Below, piece after piece: positions 10,226-17,846 of a DNA stretch of 64,000 bases (its first letter is position 1; every line of letters starts with the position of its first letter). This DNA is from LMUY01 sp965198895. Lineage in GTDB: Bacteria; Pseudomonadota; Alphaproteobacteria; Acetobacterales; Acetobacteraceae. Made by a program: the position numbers and the translations under genes. The stretch covers positions 1,798,001 to 1,862,000 of the forward strand of contig OZ240676.1 of NCBI GenBank assembly GCA_965198895.1, written 5' to 3'. Under the pieces are notes generated by a model. The model ran no database searches. It saw only the letters and a list, made by a program, of their open reading frames with translations, and was not told the origin of the DNA.

Positions 10226-11491
10226 CTAGATCCGCGTTCGTTCGATTGCGATCCGAAGATCGCGGGCTGCAAGTTTCGGATCTGCGTCGTCGGTGTTCCA
10301 GAACCTGTGCACGACATCGTACATCGCCTGCCGCATCGACGTCGTCATCCCCATGCTGGCGGACGGCAGTATCTCGCCACCGTCGCGTGCGAGCTCGGCG
10401 GCCATTTGCGCACAGGCATCATAGCCCGACAACTCGACATCGGTGCGCGGAGGGATGCTGCCCTTGACCAGGTTGAAATCGTGCTGAACCTGCGGACTCA
10501 TCGTGATGCTGGCGAACGCGTCCTGCGCCGCGAGGGTCTCCGGGTCATTGGTCCGCGGCATGCAGAACGCATCGACCACCGCCAGGAACATGCCGTCGGT
10601 GCCCGGCGACGCCCGGCACGTGTAGTCGGTTTCGGGCCGCATCCCCGCCTTGTTCAGATCGCCCCGCGCCCAGTCGCCCGAGAAATACAGTCCGGCTTTT
10701 CCGCTGGAAACGAGGCTGGCCGTGTCGGTCGGGGACCGGTTGAGGTTTGCCTTGTCCACAAAGGGTTTCAGCCGCCCGAAGGTGGCGAAGCTCTCGACCA
10801 TCTCGGGGCTGTCGGCGGCGGCCGGTTCATGCTCGGAGATGAAGCGGCGCACCAGGCTCGCGCCGCCGACCCCGGCGAGCACCATCACGAACACGCCTGC
10901 CTCCTGCCAAGGCTGGCCGCCAAACGCCACCGGGATCACGCTATACGCCTGCAGCTTCGCGCATGCGTCGAACACCTCGGGCCACGTCGTCGGGACCTCG
11001 ACCGCCGCGTGCTCGAGCAGCCGGTTGTTGGCGAAGGTCCAGTTGCCGCGGTGCAGATCGGCAGGCACGGCGATATAACTGCCATCCACTTTCAAGCGGC
11101 GGCTGATCTCTGCGGGCAAGCTCGCGTCCCACCGTTCCGCGGCAGCCACCGGCTGGATGCTGCGGATTACGCCATCCTGATACAGCTCGGGCAGATCCAA
11201 CCCGACGAACCACAACATGACACCAGGAGGCTTGCCGCCGAGCACGCGGGTGATGGCGGCGGTCTTCGCGAGGTCGGGCCCCTCGACCGCGGTATCCTGC
11301 CACGTAAAGCCATTGGCTTCGAATCGCTCGCGGATGACCCGGATCGCGGCACCCTCGCCGCCTCCGGTCCACCAATGGATGACTTCGACCGGCTTTCGCC
11401 CCTCCGCAGCCGCAGCGCGGGAAAGTGACGCGGCGACGGCTGAACCGAGCAGGACACGGCGGGAAATACGAGGGGCTGGAGCGCTCGACAC
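10226..11491 (-). CDS. sugar ABC importer periplasmic binding protein (family 1 ESBP)
   Basis: 421 aa, GTG start with AAGAAGGAC just upstream. N-terminus RISRRVLLGSAVAAS resembles a Tat-type signal (twin Arg followed by hydrophobic core). Mature part begins VEVIHWWTGGGEGAAIRVI, close to glucose/mannose-type binding proteins (long ESBP, WWT motif), with ANNRLL and GDWARGDLNKAG further on. First gene of the importer operon. No sugar-metabolising enzyme is adjacent, so the substrate is unassigned; glucose/mannose or an oligosaccharide is likely. Confidence 0.9.
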   Translation of the reverse strand: MSSAPAPRISRRVLLGSAVAASLSRAAAAEGRKPVEVIHWWTGGGEGAAIRVIRERFEANGFTWQDTAVEGPDLAKTAAITRVLGGKPPGVMLWFVGLDLPELYQDGVIRSIQPVAAAERWDASLPAEISRRLKVDGSYIAVPADLHRGNWTFANNRLLEHAAVEVPTTWPEVFDACAKLQAYSVIPVAFGGQPWQEAGVFVMVLAGVGGASLVRRFISEHEPAAADSPEMVESFATFGRLKPFVDKANLNRSPTDTASLVSSGKAGLYFSGDWARGDLNKAGMRPETDYTCRASPGTDGMFLAVVDAFCMPRTNDPETLAAQDAFASITMSPQVQHDFNLVKGSIPPRTDVELSGYDACAQMAAELARDGGEILPSASMGMTTSMRQAMYDVVHRFWNTDDADPKLAARDLRIAIERTRI

Positions 11492-11549
11492 CTTGTCCTT
11501 CTTATCTTGTCGTGTGCGGAATGACGTTGTGCCCTGTCCTGGAAGCTTG

Positions 11550-11800
11550 TCAAACCTTTGCGGGTGTCGCGCAATGCCGGCGCTGTTGCCGCCACCGCGC
11601 GGGCGTGGTGCAGGTCAACCGCTCAAACACGGTCGTGAAATGGGCCTGGGTCTTAAAGCCGACACTCAGTTCCACTTCGATCGCACTATTCAGCCCCGTT
11701 GCCAGCGTGAGCTCTGCCCGTTCGATGCGCCGTTCCCGCAGGAATGCGTGCGGATCCGGCCGATCGCGGCTAAAAACTGCGCGGCCTGACGCACGGCCCG
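11550..11800 (-). pseudogene. fragment of an AraC-family regulator (C-terminal DNA-binding end only)
   Basis: On the minus strand a frame ending at TGA 11550-11552 reads PHAFLRERRIERAEL, then EVELSVGFKTQAHFTTVF and TTPARWRQQRR, which is the second helix-turn-helix and tail of an AraC/XylS domain. The first helix-turn-helix is degraded (AVFSRDRPD) and no N-terminal domain or start is found in any frame, so this is a remnant. The intact AraC gene downstream is not the source by direct extension since it lies on the other strand. Confidence 0.6.
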
Positions 11801-12122
11801 GGTGACTTTTCCGCCAGCTGGAGCACGGGCCAGTATGCCGGCGCCGGGCACTGCAACTCCGTACCGCAGCCCCATCCGTCTAGGACCGTTTGGACCGCCA
11901 TGTTCGTGGACTCCCGGGATTCGCGGCTGGTCCGAGCAGACCGTGCGCACACAATGGCTTCCTCAGCCCGGCGGCTCGCCTGAGGAGACGTGAAACGATG
12001 TGAATAGACGTGACCTGGGCTTGCTGCGGCGCCGCAAAACCGTCTGTTATCGTTCGCATCGATTAACTCGCCCTCGGTCCGGGCGGCTGCCAGCGTCCGG
12101 CGGCAAAGGACTGGAGCGCGTC
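11801..12122. other. intergenic region between AraC remnant and AraC gene
   Basis: About 320 bp without a recognisable gene. Short minus-strand frames here may include further scraps of the decayed AraC gene. The plus-strand frame of the intact AraC gene is open from GTG 12000 through this region but the sequence is Arg-rich and not family-like. Confidence 0.35.
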
Positions 12123-13061
12123 ATGAACATGCGGCCGAGCGACCAAGCCAGAAAGCAGAAGACTCGAGGCAGCGTCTCCGGATCGGTCATTGCCCATCTC
12201 GGGATCCCACCGCCTCCGGTGCTGCGGTTCAGCTCCGTGAAAGCGCCGATGACCATCGCGCGCCTGAAAAGCACTGCCGCCGCACGGGACGACCACGCGG
12301 AATTGCCCCGCGACGACGCCTGGATCTTCCGGCTGCACTTACGGGAGTTATCGGCGCACCGGCTATGGCTGGACGGCAAACCCGTGCCCGTACCGAGGTG
12401 CCCTCCTGGTTCGATCAGCCTCTACGACCTTCAACGGGTTCTGGCAATCAGTATTGTCGATCCGCTCGACGTGGTGCGGATCTTTGTGCCCCGGGCCGCG
12501 CTCGACGAGCTTTCGGACGAGTTCGGCGCGGTGCGGGTTAAACGCATTGGCGTGGTCCATGGCGCAATCTCGGAAGACACCGTTGTTCATGGTCTGATCT
12601 CGTGCATGTTGCCTGCGATCGACACGCCCAAGGCAGCATTCGGATTATTCGTGGACCATTTGGCCCTGTCTCTCCTCGCCCATATCGGCCGCAAATACGG
12701 AGCCATGGAGGCGGCGCCGCGGGTGGTGCGGGGAGGGTTGTCGCACTGGCAGGAACATCGTGCCAAGGAGATGCTCGAAGCGCATATCCAGTCCGACATA
12801 CCGCTTTCGACGGTTGCCGCGGCATGCGGCTTGTCGGCCAGTCATTTTGCCCGCGCATTCAAACAGTCCACCGGACAGCCGCCGCATCGCTGGCTGCTTC
12901 ACCGCCGAGTGGCTCGCGCCAAGGATCTGTTGAGCGGCAGCTCGACCCCGCTCGCCGAAGCGGCATTGGCGTGCGGTTTCGCGGACCAAAGCCATTTTGG
13001 CCGAGTGTTCGAGCGAGTCGTCGGCGTCACGCCGGGCGCGTGGCGGCGTTCACGAGCGTGA
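12123..13061 (+). CDS. AraC-family transcriptional regulator
   Basis: 312 aa from ATG 12123, preceded by GGACTGGAG. C-terminal about 100 residues carry both AraC helix-turn-helix motifs: IPLSTVAAACGLSASHFARAF and LAEAALACGFADQSHFGRVF, ending VGVTPGAWRRSR. The N-terminal about 200 residues are of the variable effector/cupin-like type. Alternative starts are GTG 12000 and ATG 12129. Target unknown; the transporter operon upstream is on the opposite strand and is one candidate. Confidence 0.85.
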   Translation: MNMRPSDQARKQKTRGSVSGSVIAHLGIPPPPVLRFSSVKAPMTIARLKSTAAARDDHAELPRDDAWIFRLHLRELSAHRLWLDGKPVPVPRCPPGSISLYDLQRVLAISIVDPLDVVRIFVPRAALDELSDEFGAVRVKRIGVVHGAISEDTVVHGLISCMLPAIDTPKAAFGLFVDHLALSLLAHIGRKYGAMEAAPRVVRGGLSHWQEHRAKEMLEAHIQSDIPLSTVAAACGLSASHFARAFKQSTGQPPHRWLLHRRVARAKDLLSGSSTPLAEAALACGFADQSHFGRVFERVVGVTPGAWRRSRA

Positions 13062-13210
13062 AAGCAACCGAGCGATACGAGTCGTTCTCTTCCTGCTTGG
13101 GAATCCAAAGGCGGTATGATGCGCTGGTGACCTGACGAGCCTCGATCGGCTAGCATTCGCTGGCGAGGTAGAGACCGTGGCGTCGGGTGCGATGGCCATA
13201 GGAGACGACA

Positions 13211-13435
13211 GTGGCTCGATCCGCGAAAACGATACCCGCGAAGGTTTGCCGTGAGGATACCGCCTCCGAGCAAGGGCGAATTGCGGGCGCAGATCGAGAA
13301 GCTGGAAGGCGCAAACGCCGCGTTGAAGTCGAAAAGCCGGGAGGCAAACCGAGCCGCCAAGGCAGCCGCCCGCCGGATAGGCGAGTTGGAAGCGGAAATC
13401 ACGCAACTTGTTCCCACGCCCGCAACGGCATCCCC
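13211..13435 (+). pseudogene. frameshifted remnant of a small coiled-coil protein
   Basis: AGGAGACGAC precedes GTG 13211, which reads MARSAKTIPAKV. From about 13250 the sensible reading moves by one base to a frame giving PPSKGELRAQIEKLE, then ALKSKSREANRAAKAA and RIGELEAEITQL, a Lys/Glu heptad coiled coil. The coding signal stops where the ftsH gene ends on the other strand (13436). The good ribosome site plus a single-base frame change suggests a broken, 3'-truncated gene; a sequencing error is the alternative. Confidence 0.45.
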
Positions 13436-15325
13436 TTACTCAGCTGCCTTAGGCGCCGCAAGCAGTCTGTCCGCCGGGGGCACACTCGACCGGTCGACCA
13501 ACTTGCCGATCGCCTCCAGTTGCTCCCCGACGAGGGTCTCGCGTTCGAGCAAATCCGCAGCCGATCGACGCAGGAGATCCTCATTGTTGTTGAGGATGAA
13601 CTGGGCGCGACGATAGGCGTCTTCGACAATGTTGTGTACGGCCTCGTCGATACGAAACGCCGTCTCGTCGCTGTAGAAACGCGGTTGGACGTCGCGGGTC
13701 GGCATCATTCGACTGCGCTCAGGCTCGTAGGACACTTGACCCAAAGCCGGGTCCATGCCGAAACGAACGACCATGCTGCGAGCGATATCGGTTGTCTTCA
13801 TCAAGTCATCCGAAGCACCCGTGGAAATCTGCGCGAAAACCAGTTCTTCAGCGGCGCGGCCGGATAGCAGCACCACCATGCGATGCACAAGCTCGTCCTG
13901 GCTCATGAGGAACCGATCCTCCAGCGGACGTTGCATCGTGTAGCCAAGTGCAGCGATACCGCGCGGGATTATGGAGATTTTATGCACCGGATCCATGTCC
14001 GGCATCGCCATCGCGGCGATTGCGTGCCCCATTTCATGATGGGCCACGATCTCGCGCTCGTGCCGGCTGAGCAGGCGATTGCGCTTCTCGAGGCCTGCAA
14101 CCAGCCGTTCGATTGCCGCCTCGAAATCCGGTAACGCCACTGCGTCGGCGTCGCGACGGGTGGCCAGCAGCGCGGCCTCGTTGACGAGGTTCGCAAGATC
14201 CGCCCCTGTGAAGCCCGGAGTCAATTGAGCAACGGCGTCCGCCTCGACGCCGGGTGCTACGGTGATCTTGTCCAGGTAGATCTCCAGGATCTGACTGCGG
14301 CCCTTCCGGTCGGGGCGGTCAACAAGCACCTGGCGGTCGAACCGGCCCGGCCGCAACAGTGCCGGATCCAGCACTTCCGGCCGATTGGTCGCGCCGATGA
14401 TGACCAGCCCGCTCGCCGGGTCGAAGCCGTCCATCTCCGAGAGCAACTGATTCAGTGTCTGCTCCTTCTCGTCGTGCCCGCCCATGGACGGGCCGCTGCG
14501 GGCGCCGCCCAGGGTATCGATCTCATCGATGAAGATGATCGCCGGTGCCTTTGCCCGCGCTTGGGTGAACATGTCGCGAACGCGGGAGGCGCCGACCCCG
14601 ACAATCATCTCGACGAACTCCGATCCGGCGATGGAGAAGAACGGCACGCCCGACTCGCCGGCAACTGCCCGCGCGAGGAGAGTTTTACCCGTTCCGGGAG
14701 GACCGATCAGGAGCACGCCCTTGGGAATATGGGCGCCGAGACGGCCATACCGTTCTGGCGCCTTCAGAAATTCGACAATCTCCATGAGTTCGTCTTTTGC
14801 TTCGTCTGCACCGGCCATATCGACGAACCGCGTCTTCGTGTCGCTCTCCGCATAGACCCGCGCGCGACTGCGTCCGAGATTCATCAGCCCGCCCAGGCCG
14901 CTCCCAAGGCCGCCTCCCGTGCCGGAAGCCATTCGCCTTCCAATCACGAACCACATACCCCAAAACAGCGCGAGTGGCGCAAGCCAACCGAGCGCGCTGC
15001 TGAACCAACCGGCTGGCGGACTGCCTGAGAACGTCACGTGATCGGCCGATAGCGTTTGGGCCAGGGCTGGATCAATCCGGATCGTGCTGAATTTCGCCGG
15101 CTTACCTTTTTCAGGCGACTTGATGCTGCCGTCGATGCGGTTTGCACTGACGACCAAATTTTCGAGCTTGCCTGTGTGCAGCATATCCTGGAACTGGCTG
15201 TAGGGGAGAGTTTGAGCCTTTTCGCCGAAACCGGACATGTAATCCTGGAATAGGAAAACCCCCAGCAGCGCAATCATGATGAAGAAGTATTGAAAGTGTT
15301 GCGGTGGTTTGGTCGGCGCGGCCAT
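13436..15325 (-). CDS. ftsH: FtsH-family ATP-dependent membrane zinc metalloprotease
   Basis: 629 aa. TM segment at about 12-28, periplasmic part, second TM near 110-128, then AAA+ module with Walker A GPPGTGKT (208-215), Walker B FIDEID (265-270), second region of homology ATNRPEVLDPALLRPGRFDR, and the M41 zinc site HEMGH (430-434) in place of the commoner HEAGH. The pore loop reads EMIVGVGA, with Ile241 where E. coli FtsH has Phe. It stands alone rather than next to tilS or hflCK, so it is probably an additional FtsH paralogue (quality control under stress). Good ATG at 15325. Confidence 0.93.
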   Translation of the reverse strand: MAAPTKPPQHFQYFFIMIALLGVFLFQDYMSGFGEKAQTLPYSQFQDMLHTGKLENLVVSANRIDGSIKSPEKGKPAKFSTIRIDPALAQTLSADHVTFSGSPPAGWFSSALGWLAPLALFWGMWFVIGRRMASGTGGGLGSGLGGLMNLGRSRARVYAESDTKTRFVDMAGADEAKDELMEIVEFLKAPERYGRLGAHIPKGVLLIGPPGTGKTLLARAVAGESGVPFFSIAGSEFVEMIVGVGASRVRDMFTQARAKAPAIIFIDEIDTLGGARSGPSMGGHDEKEQTLNQLLSEMDGFDPASGLVIIGATNRPEVLDPALLRPGRFDRQVLVDRPDRKGRSQILEIYLDKITVAPGVEADAVAQLTPGFTGADLANLVNEAALLATRRDADAVALPDFEAAIERLVAGLEKRNRLLSRHEREIVAHHEMGHAIAAMAMPDMDPVHKISIIPRGIAALGYTMQRPLEDRFLMSQDELVHRMVVLLSGRAAEELVFAQISTGASDDLMKTTDIARSMVVRFGMDPALGQVSYEPERSRMMPTRDVQPRFYSDETAFRIDEAVHNIVEDAYRRAQFILNNNEDLLRRSAADLLERETLVGEQLEAIGKLVDRSSVPPADRLLAAPKAAE

Positions 15326-16199
15326 TGTAGTGCTCCTGGCGCGCGAACGCGCCGTTAGTGAGATGTCCGCCCGGCAAGCACCGGTAGTCTAGTGATGATA
15401 GCGTCGCTTGTCCTATTTTGGAGTAGCCGCACGTGAGAACGCGTGGCTTCGCAGGCTGCGCATGCGGTCGCCGGCTCCGTGAGGCTCACGGCGTGGGCTG
15501 CACGTGTTCTGCTCGCGTGACATATCAATCCAACCGTAGCGCTCCGCTCACTTAGTCCCCGCAAGTCACAAGAACGTGCCGGTCGTGTAACTAGTTGCGG
15601 TTCGATGGCGAGATGTCCGAGGTTTCACCTGACGCAATTGAACCCCATCATGGACACACTGGTATCTCGCCGTGAATGCTCGTCGACCCGCTTTGGCACA
15701 CGACGCGAAGCTCCCGAGATTAAAGGTGAGCATATAAGGTGCCGGTAGGCGCTTGGGCGTTGGATCCCGCTCCGCATCGCGCTTTCTCGACCGGCAACCC
15801 GACCGAACGATGACGCCGTCCCCGATCCAGTAGCGGGACGGTCACGGAACCGCTACTGGGAGCAATATCTTACCGGGCGTCGATTAATTTTACGGTGCCG
15901 AGGCCGGAAGCCTTGGGTTTCGCAAGACCCAGGACCAGCCAAACACTCTCGGCTAAAGGAGGTTGGGGACCGCGATCGTGGGGCTGACCTGCGGCGTCGT
16001 TGCGTTCGTTGTATTCGGCGATCTGTTGGGCGATGTGGCCTGGGCGAGAATGCTACCGTGGTTGCGGCGAAGGCCACCCGGTCCGCTGCGGCTACGCCGA
16101 ACCGCAAGCGCAACCCAACTCGCAATGTGTCAGTGCGAGTTTGCGGCTCGCCGCCAGCGCGCCAGTTCCGTAGCCCAGCACGGTGTAGCCGTCGGTGCG
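15326..16199. other. 874-bp region without a recognisable gene
   Basis: No frame on either strand gives a convincing protein. The best plus-strand candidate has a ribosome site AAAGGAGG and TTG at 15963, opening LGTAIVGLTCGVVAFVVFGD (one possible TM helix), but it then runs Arg-rich and antisense into the PhyH gene. The DNA near 15326-15450 should contain the ftsH promoter (minus strand); no consensus element is clear. Probably decayed sequence plus promoter. Confidence 0.4.
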
Positions 16200-16982
16200 C
16201 TACACGCGGAAGACGTAGCTCGTGCTGCCGTCACGCTCCACGTCGGGCGGGAAGGCCGCGTGCTTGTCGGCGTAGTATTGTTCGCGGTAGTCCCCCTCGC
16301 TGGCGAGATTGTACGTCAGGTACAAGATCCGCCGCGGCTTGTCGGTGAAGTTCGGCTTCGACGCGTGGGGGGCGAAGCTATCGAAGAAAATGACGTCGCC
16401 GGGTGCCGTCGGTACGGCGTGCAGCGCCAGACCGGTTTCATCGAGCGGATTCCACTCCTCGCCGATCAACCCCTCCCGGTGACGGCCAGGCACCATCTCG
16501 AGACAGCCATTCTCCAGCGTCGCGGCGTCGAGCGTGACCAGCGCGGTGACGAAGATGGGGGCGTATCGCGTCCACCCGGCCTGTTGGTCCTGATGCGCCT
16601 TGAAGCCTGGGCCGCCGGGCATCTTGAAGTTGATCTTGTCCTTGAACAGCACGACGGGGCCACCCATCAGCGCTCCCGTCCAGAGCGACAGGCCGCCGTT
16701 GCGGACGATGTCGTCGAACCCCTGGTGATAGGGGCAGAAATTCTCGATGCGCTGGATGACCCGGCGTCCCGGCTCCGTCAGGCTGTCCTCGTGATACACC
16801 CAGTGCTGGCCGGGCCGCTCGGGTGCCTGCTCCAACGCCTCGGTCCAGCGCAGCAGGTCCACCGTTTGCTTGGCGTCGAAGAAGCCAGGCACGACGAGGT
16901 AGCCGTCGCGCTGCATCGATGCCTGCTCGGCCGCGGTCGGGCCACGGTCGCCGACCCGGCTGGCCTGTAGCGCCGCGCTCAT
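16200..16982 (-). CDS. PhyH (phytanoyl-CoA dioxygenase)-family Fe(II)/2-oxoglutarate oxygenase of the phosphonate locus
   Basis: 260 aa. Iron-binding triad: H130 and D132 in FKAHQDQQAGW, distal H206 in SFAPHASKPN; Arg217/218 in KPRRILYLTYN would hold 2-oxoglutarate. PhyH enzymes in phosphonate metabolism (PhnY type) hydroxylate the carbon next to phosphorus of AEP. Its ATG overlaps the cytidylyltransferase stop as ATGA, so it is coupled to phosphonate genes. Inferred role: making 1-hydroxy-AEP or oxidising the phosphonolipid head group. A catabolic role is less likely because biosynthetic genes surround it and no phnZ/phnX is seen. Confidence 0.85.
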   Translation of the reverse strand: MSAALQASRVGDRGPTAAEQASMQRDGYLVVPGFFDAKQTVDLLRWTEALEQAPERPGQHWVYHEDSLTEPGRRVIQRIENFCPYHQGFDDIVRNGGLSLWTGALMGGPVVLFKDKINFKMPGGPGFKAHQDQQAGWTRYAPIFVTALVTLDAATLENGCLEMVPGRHREGLIGEEWNPLDETGLALHAVPTAPGDVIFFDSFAPHASKPNFTDKPRRILYLTYNLASEGDYREQYYADKHAAFPPDVERDGSTSYVFRV

Positions 16983-17758
16983 GCGGCAAGCTCCGGCAGA
17001 AGGGCGGTGGCTTTCAGCACGTCCTCTGGAAAGTCGATCTCGGTCCATGGCAGCCCGGTGACGTCTTCGAACCCGAACCGGTCCGGCGCACTCTGCATCA
17101 TCATGTCTCGAATGGGCTCCTCGTATTCCATGCCACGCCGGCCGGAGTTGACATAGGCATCGGCGCGGTCGGCCAACTCGGCGGCCGTTTGTGGTGTGAA
17201 GCGGAAGAAGCCGACGGATTCGCCGTAAAAATCGTGCGCTTCCGTTGGCTTCTTGCGGAAATCGACGATCGCGCCATCGCGGACGCACAACTTGACGGGC
17301 TCGTCGCCCGGTTCGATCTCGCGGTCGAGGAGTAAGGCATCGGCGTGGCGGCTGGCCACCAGGCGGGCCATCAGGCGATGGTCGTACAACACGTCGCCGT
17401 CCATCAGGATGATAGGCGCACCGCTGCGCAAGACGCCCCGTGCGGCCCAAAGCGACACGACGCTGCCCTCCCGGAAGTCGGGATTCTCGATCGTGTGGAC
17501 GGTCAGCCCCTCGGACACAAGCGGCAGCGCCGACCGGATCTGGTCGGCTGCGTAGCCGACCACGATCGTCACCTCGGCGATGCCGGCCTGCCGGAGGATC
17601 CGGAGGTGGCGTTCCAGAAGACTCGCACCGTCGAACGCCAGCAGCACCTTCGGCGCCTCGAGGTTCTGCGGCCCGAGACGGCGCCCGACACCGGCCGCAA
17701 GGATGATGGCGTGTGGCGGAGCCGGCCACGGCTTGGCTGGGGGCGATTGTGACGTCAT
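16979..17758 (-). CDS. CTP:phosphonate (2-aminoethylphosphonate)-type cytidylyltransferase
   Basis: 259 aa nucleotidyltransferase with intact signature LAAGVGRRLG (20-29) and PKVLL (36-40), metal-binding MDGDVLYD (119-126) and the LicC/PntC-like NPDFREGSVVSLW (92-104). This class transfers CMP to phosphocholine or AEP. Next to pepM, ppd and an AEP transaminase, AEP is the likely acceptor, giving CMP-AEP for the CDP-alcohol phosphatidyltransferase in the same locus. First gene of a two-gene minus-strand operon with the PhyH enzyme, divergent from pepM across 88 bp. Acceptor specificity is inference. Confidence 0.82.
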   Translation of the reverse strand: MTSQSPPAKPWPAPPHAIILAAGVGRRLGPQNLEAPKVLLAFDGASLLERHLRILRQAGIAEVTIVVGYAADQIRSALPLVSEGLTVHTIENPDFREGSVVSLWAARGVLRSGAPIILMDGDVLYDHRLMARLVASRHADALLLDREIEPGDEPVKLCVRDGAIVDFRKKPTEAHDFYGESVGFFRFTPQTAAELADRADAYVNSGRRGMEYEEPIRDMMMQSAPDRFGFEDVTGLPWTEIDFPEDVLKATALLPELAA

Positions 17759-17846
17759 TGTGTCAGTATCATTTAATGATTATGAAAGCCTGTGACCAGC
17801 CCGGGAGCCCGCAGCCGGGCTGCCGGGCCTATGGGAGTCTACCAAC
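17759..17846. promoter_or_regulatory. divergent promoter region of the phosphonate locus with palindrome and hairpin
   Basis: The 88 bp between the cytidylyltransferase gene and pepM hold an AT-rich perfect palindrome, ATCATT-T-AATGAT, at 17768-17780, a candidate operator or -10 region in otherwise GC-rich DNA. Further on, AGCCCGG (17798-17804) and CCGGGCT (17815-17821) can form a 7-bp hairpin just upstream of the pepM ribosome site. No regulator gene is in the locus. Confidence 0.4.

Noticed and set aside
10307..11428. Plus-strand frame of 373 codons over the sugar-binding protein gene
   Set aside because: Antisense composition (His/Arg/Gly) and no motif; the minus-strand binding protein is clear.
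15963..16970. Plus-strand frame of 335 codons starting near a good AAAGGAGG
   Set aside because: Most of it is antisense to the PhyH gene; only the first 40 codons look membrane-like and no family is recognisable.
16983..17729. N-terminal 250-codon extension of the PhyH frame
   Set aside because: It is the cytidylyltransferase gene read out of frame; the PhyH family start is at 16982 with an ATGA overlap.
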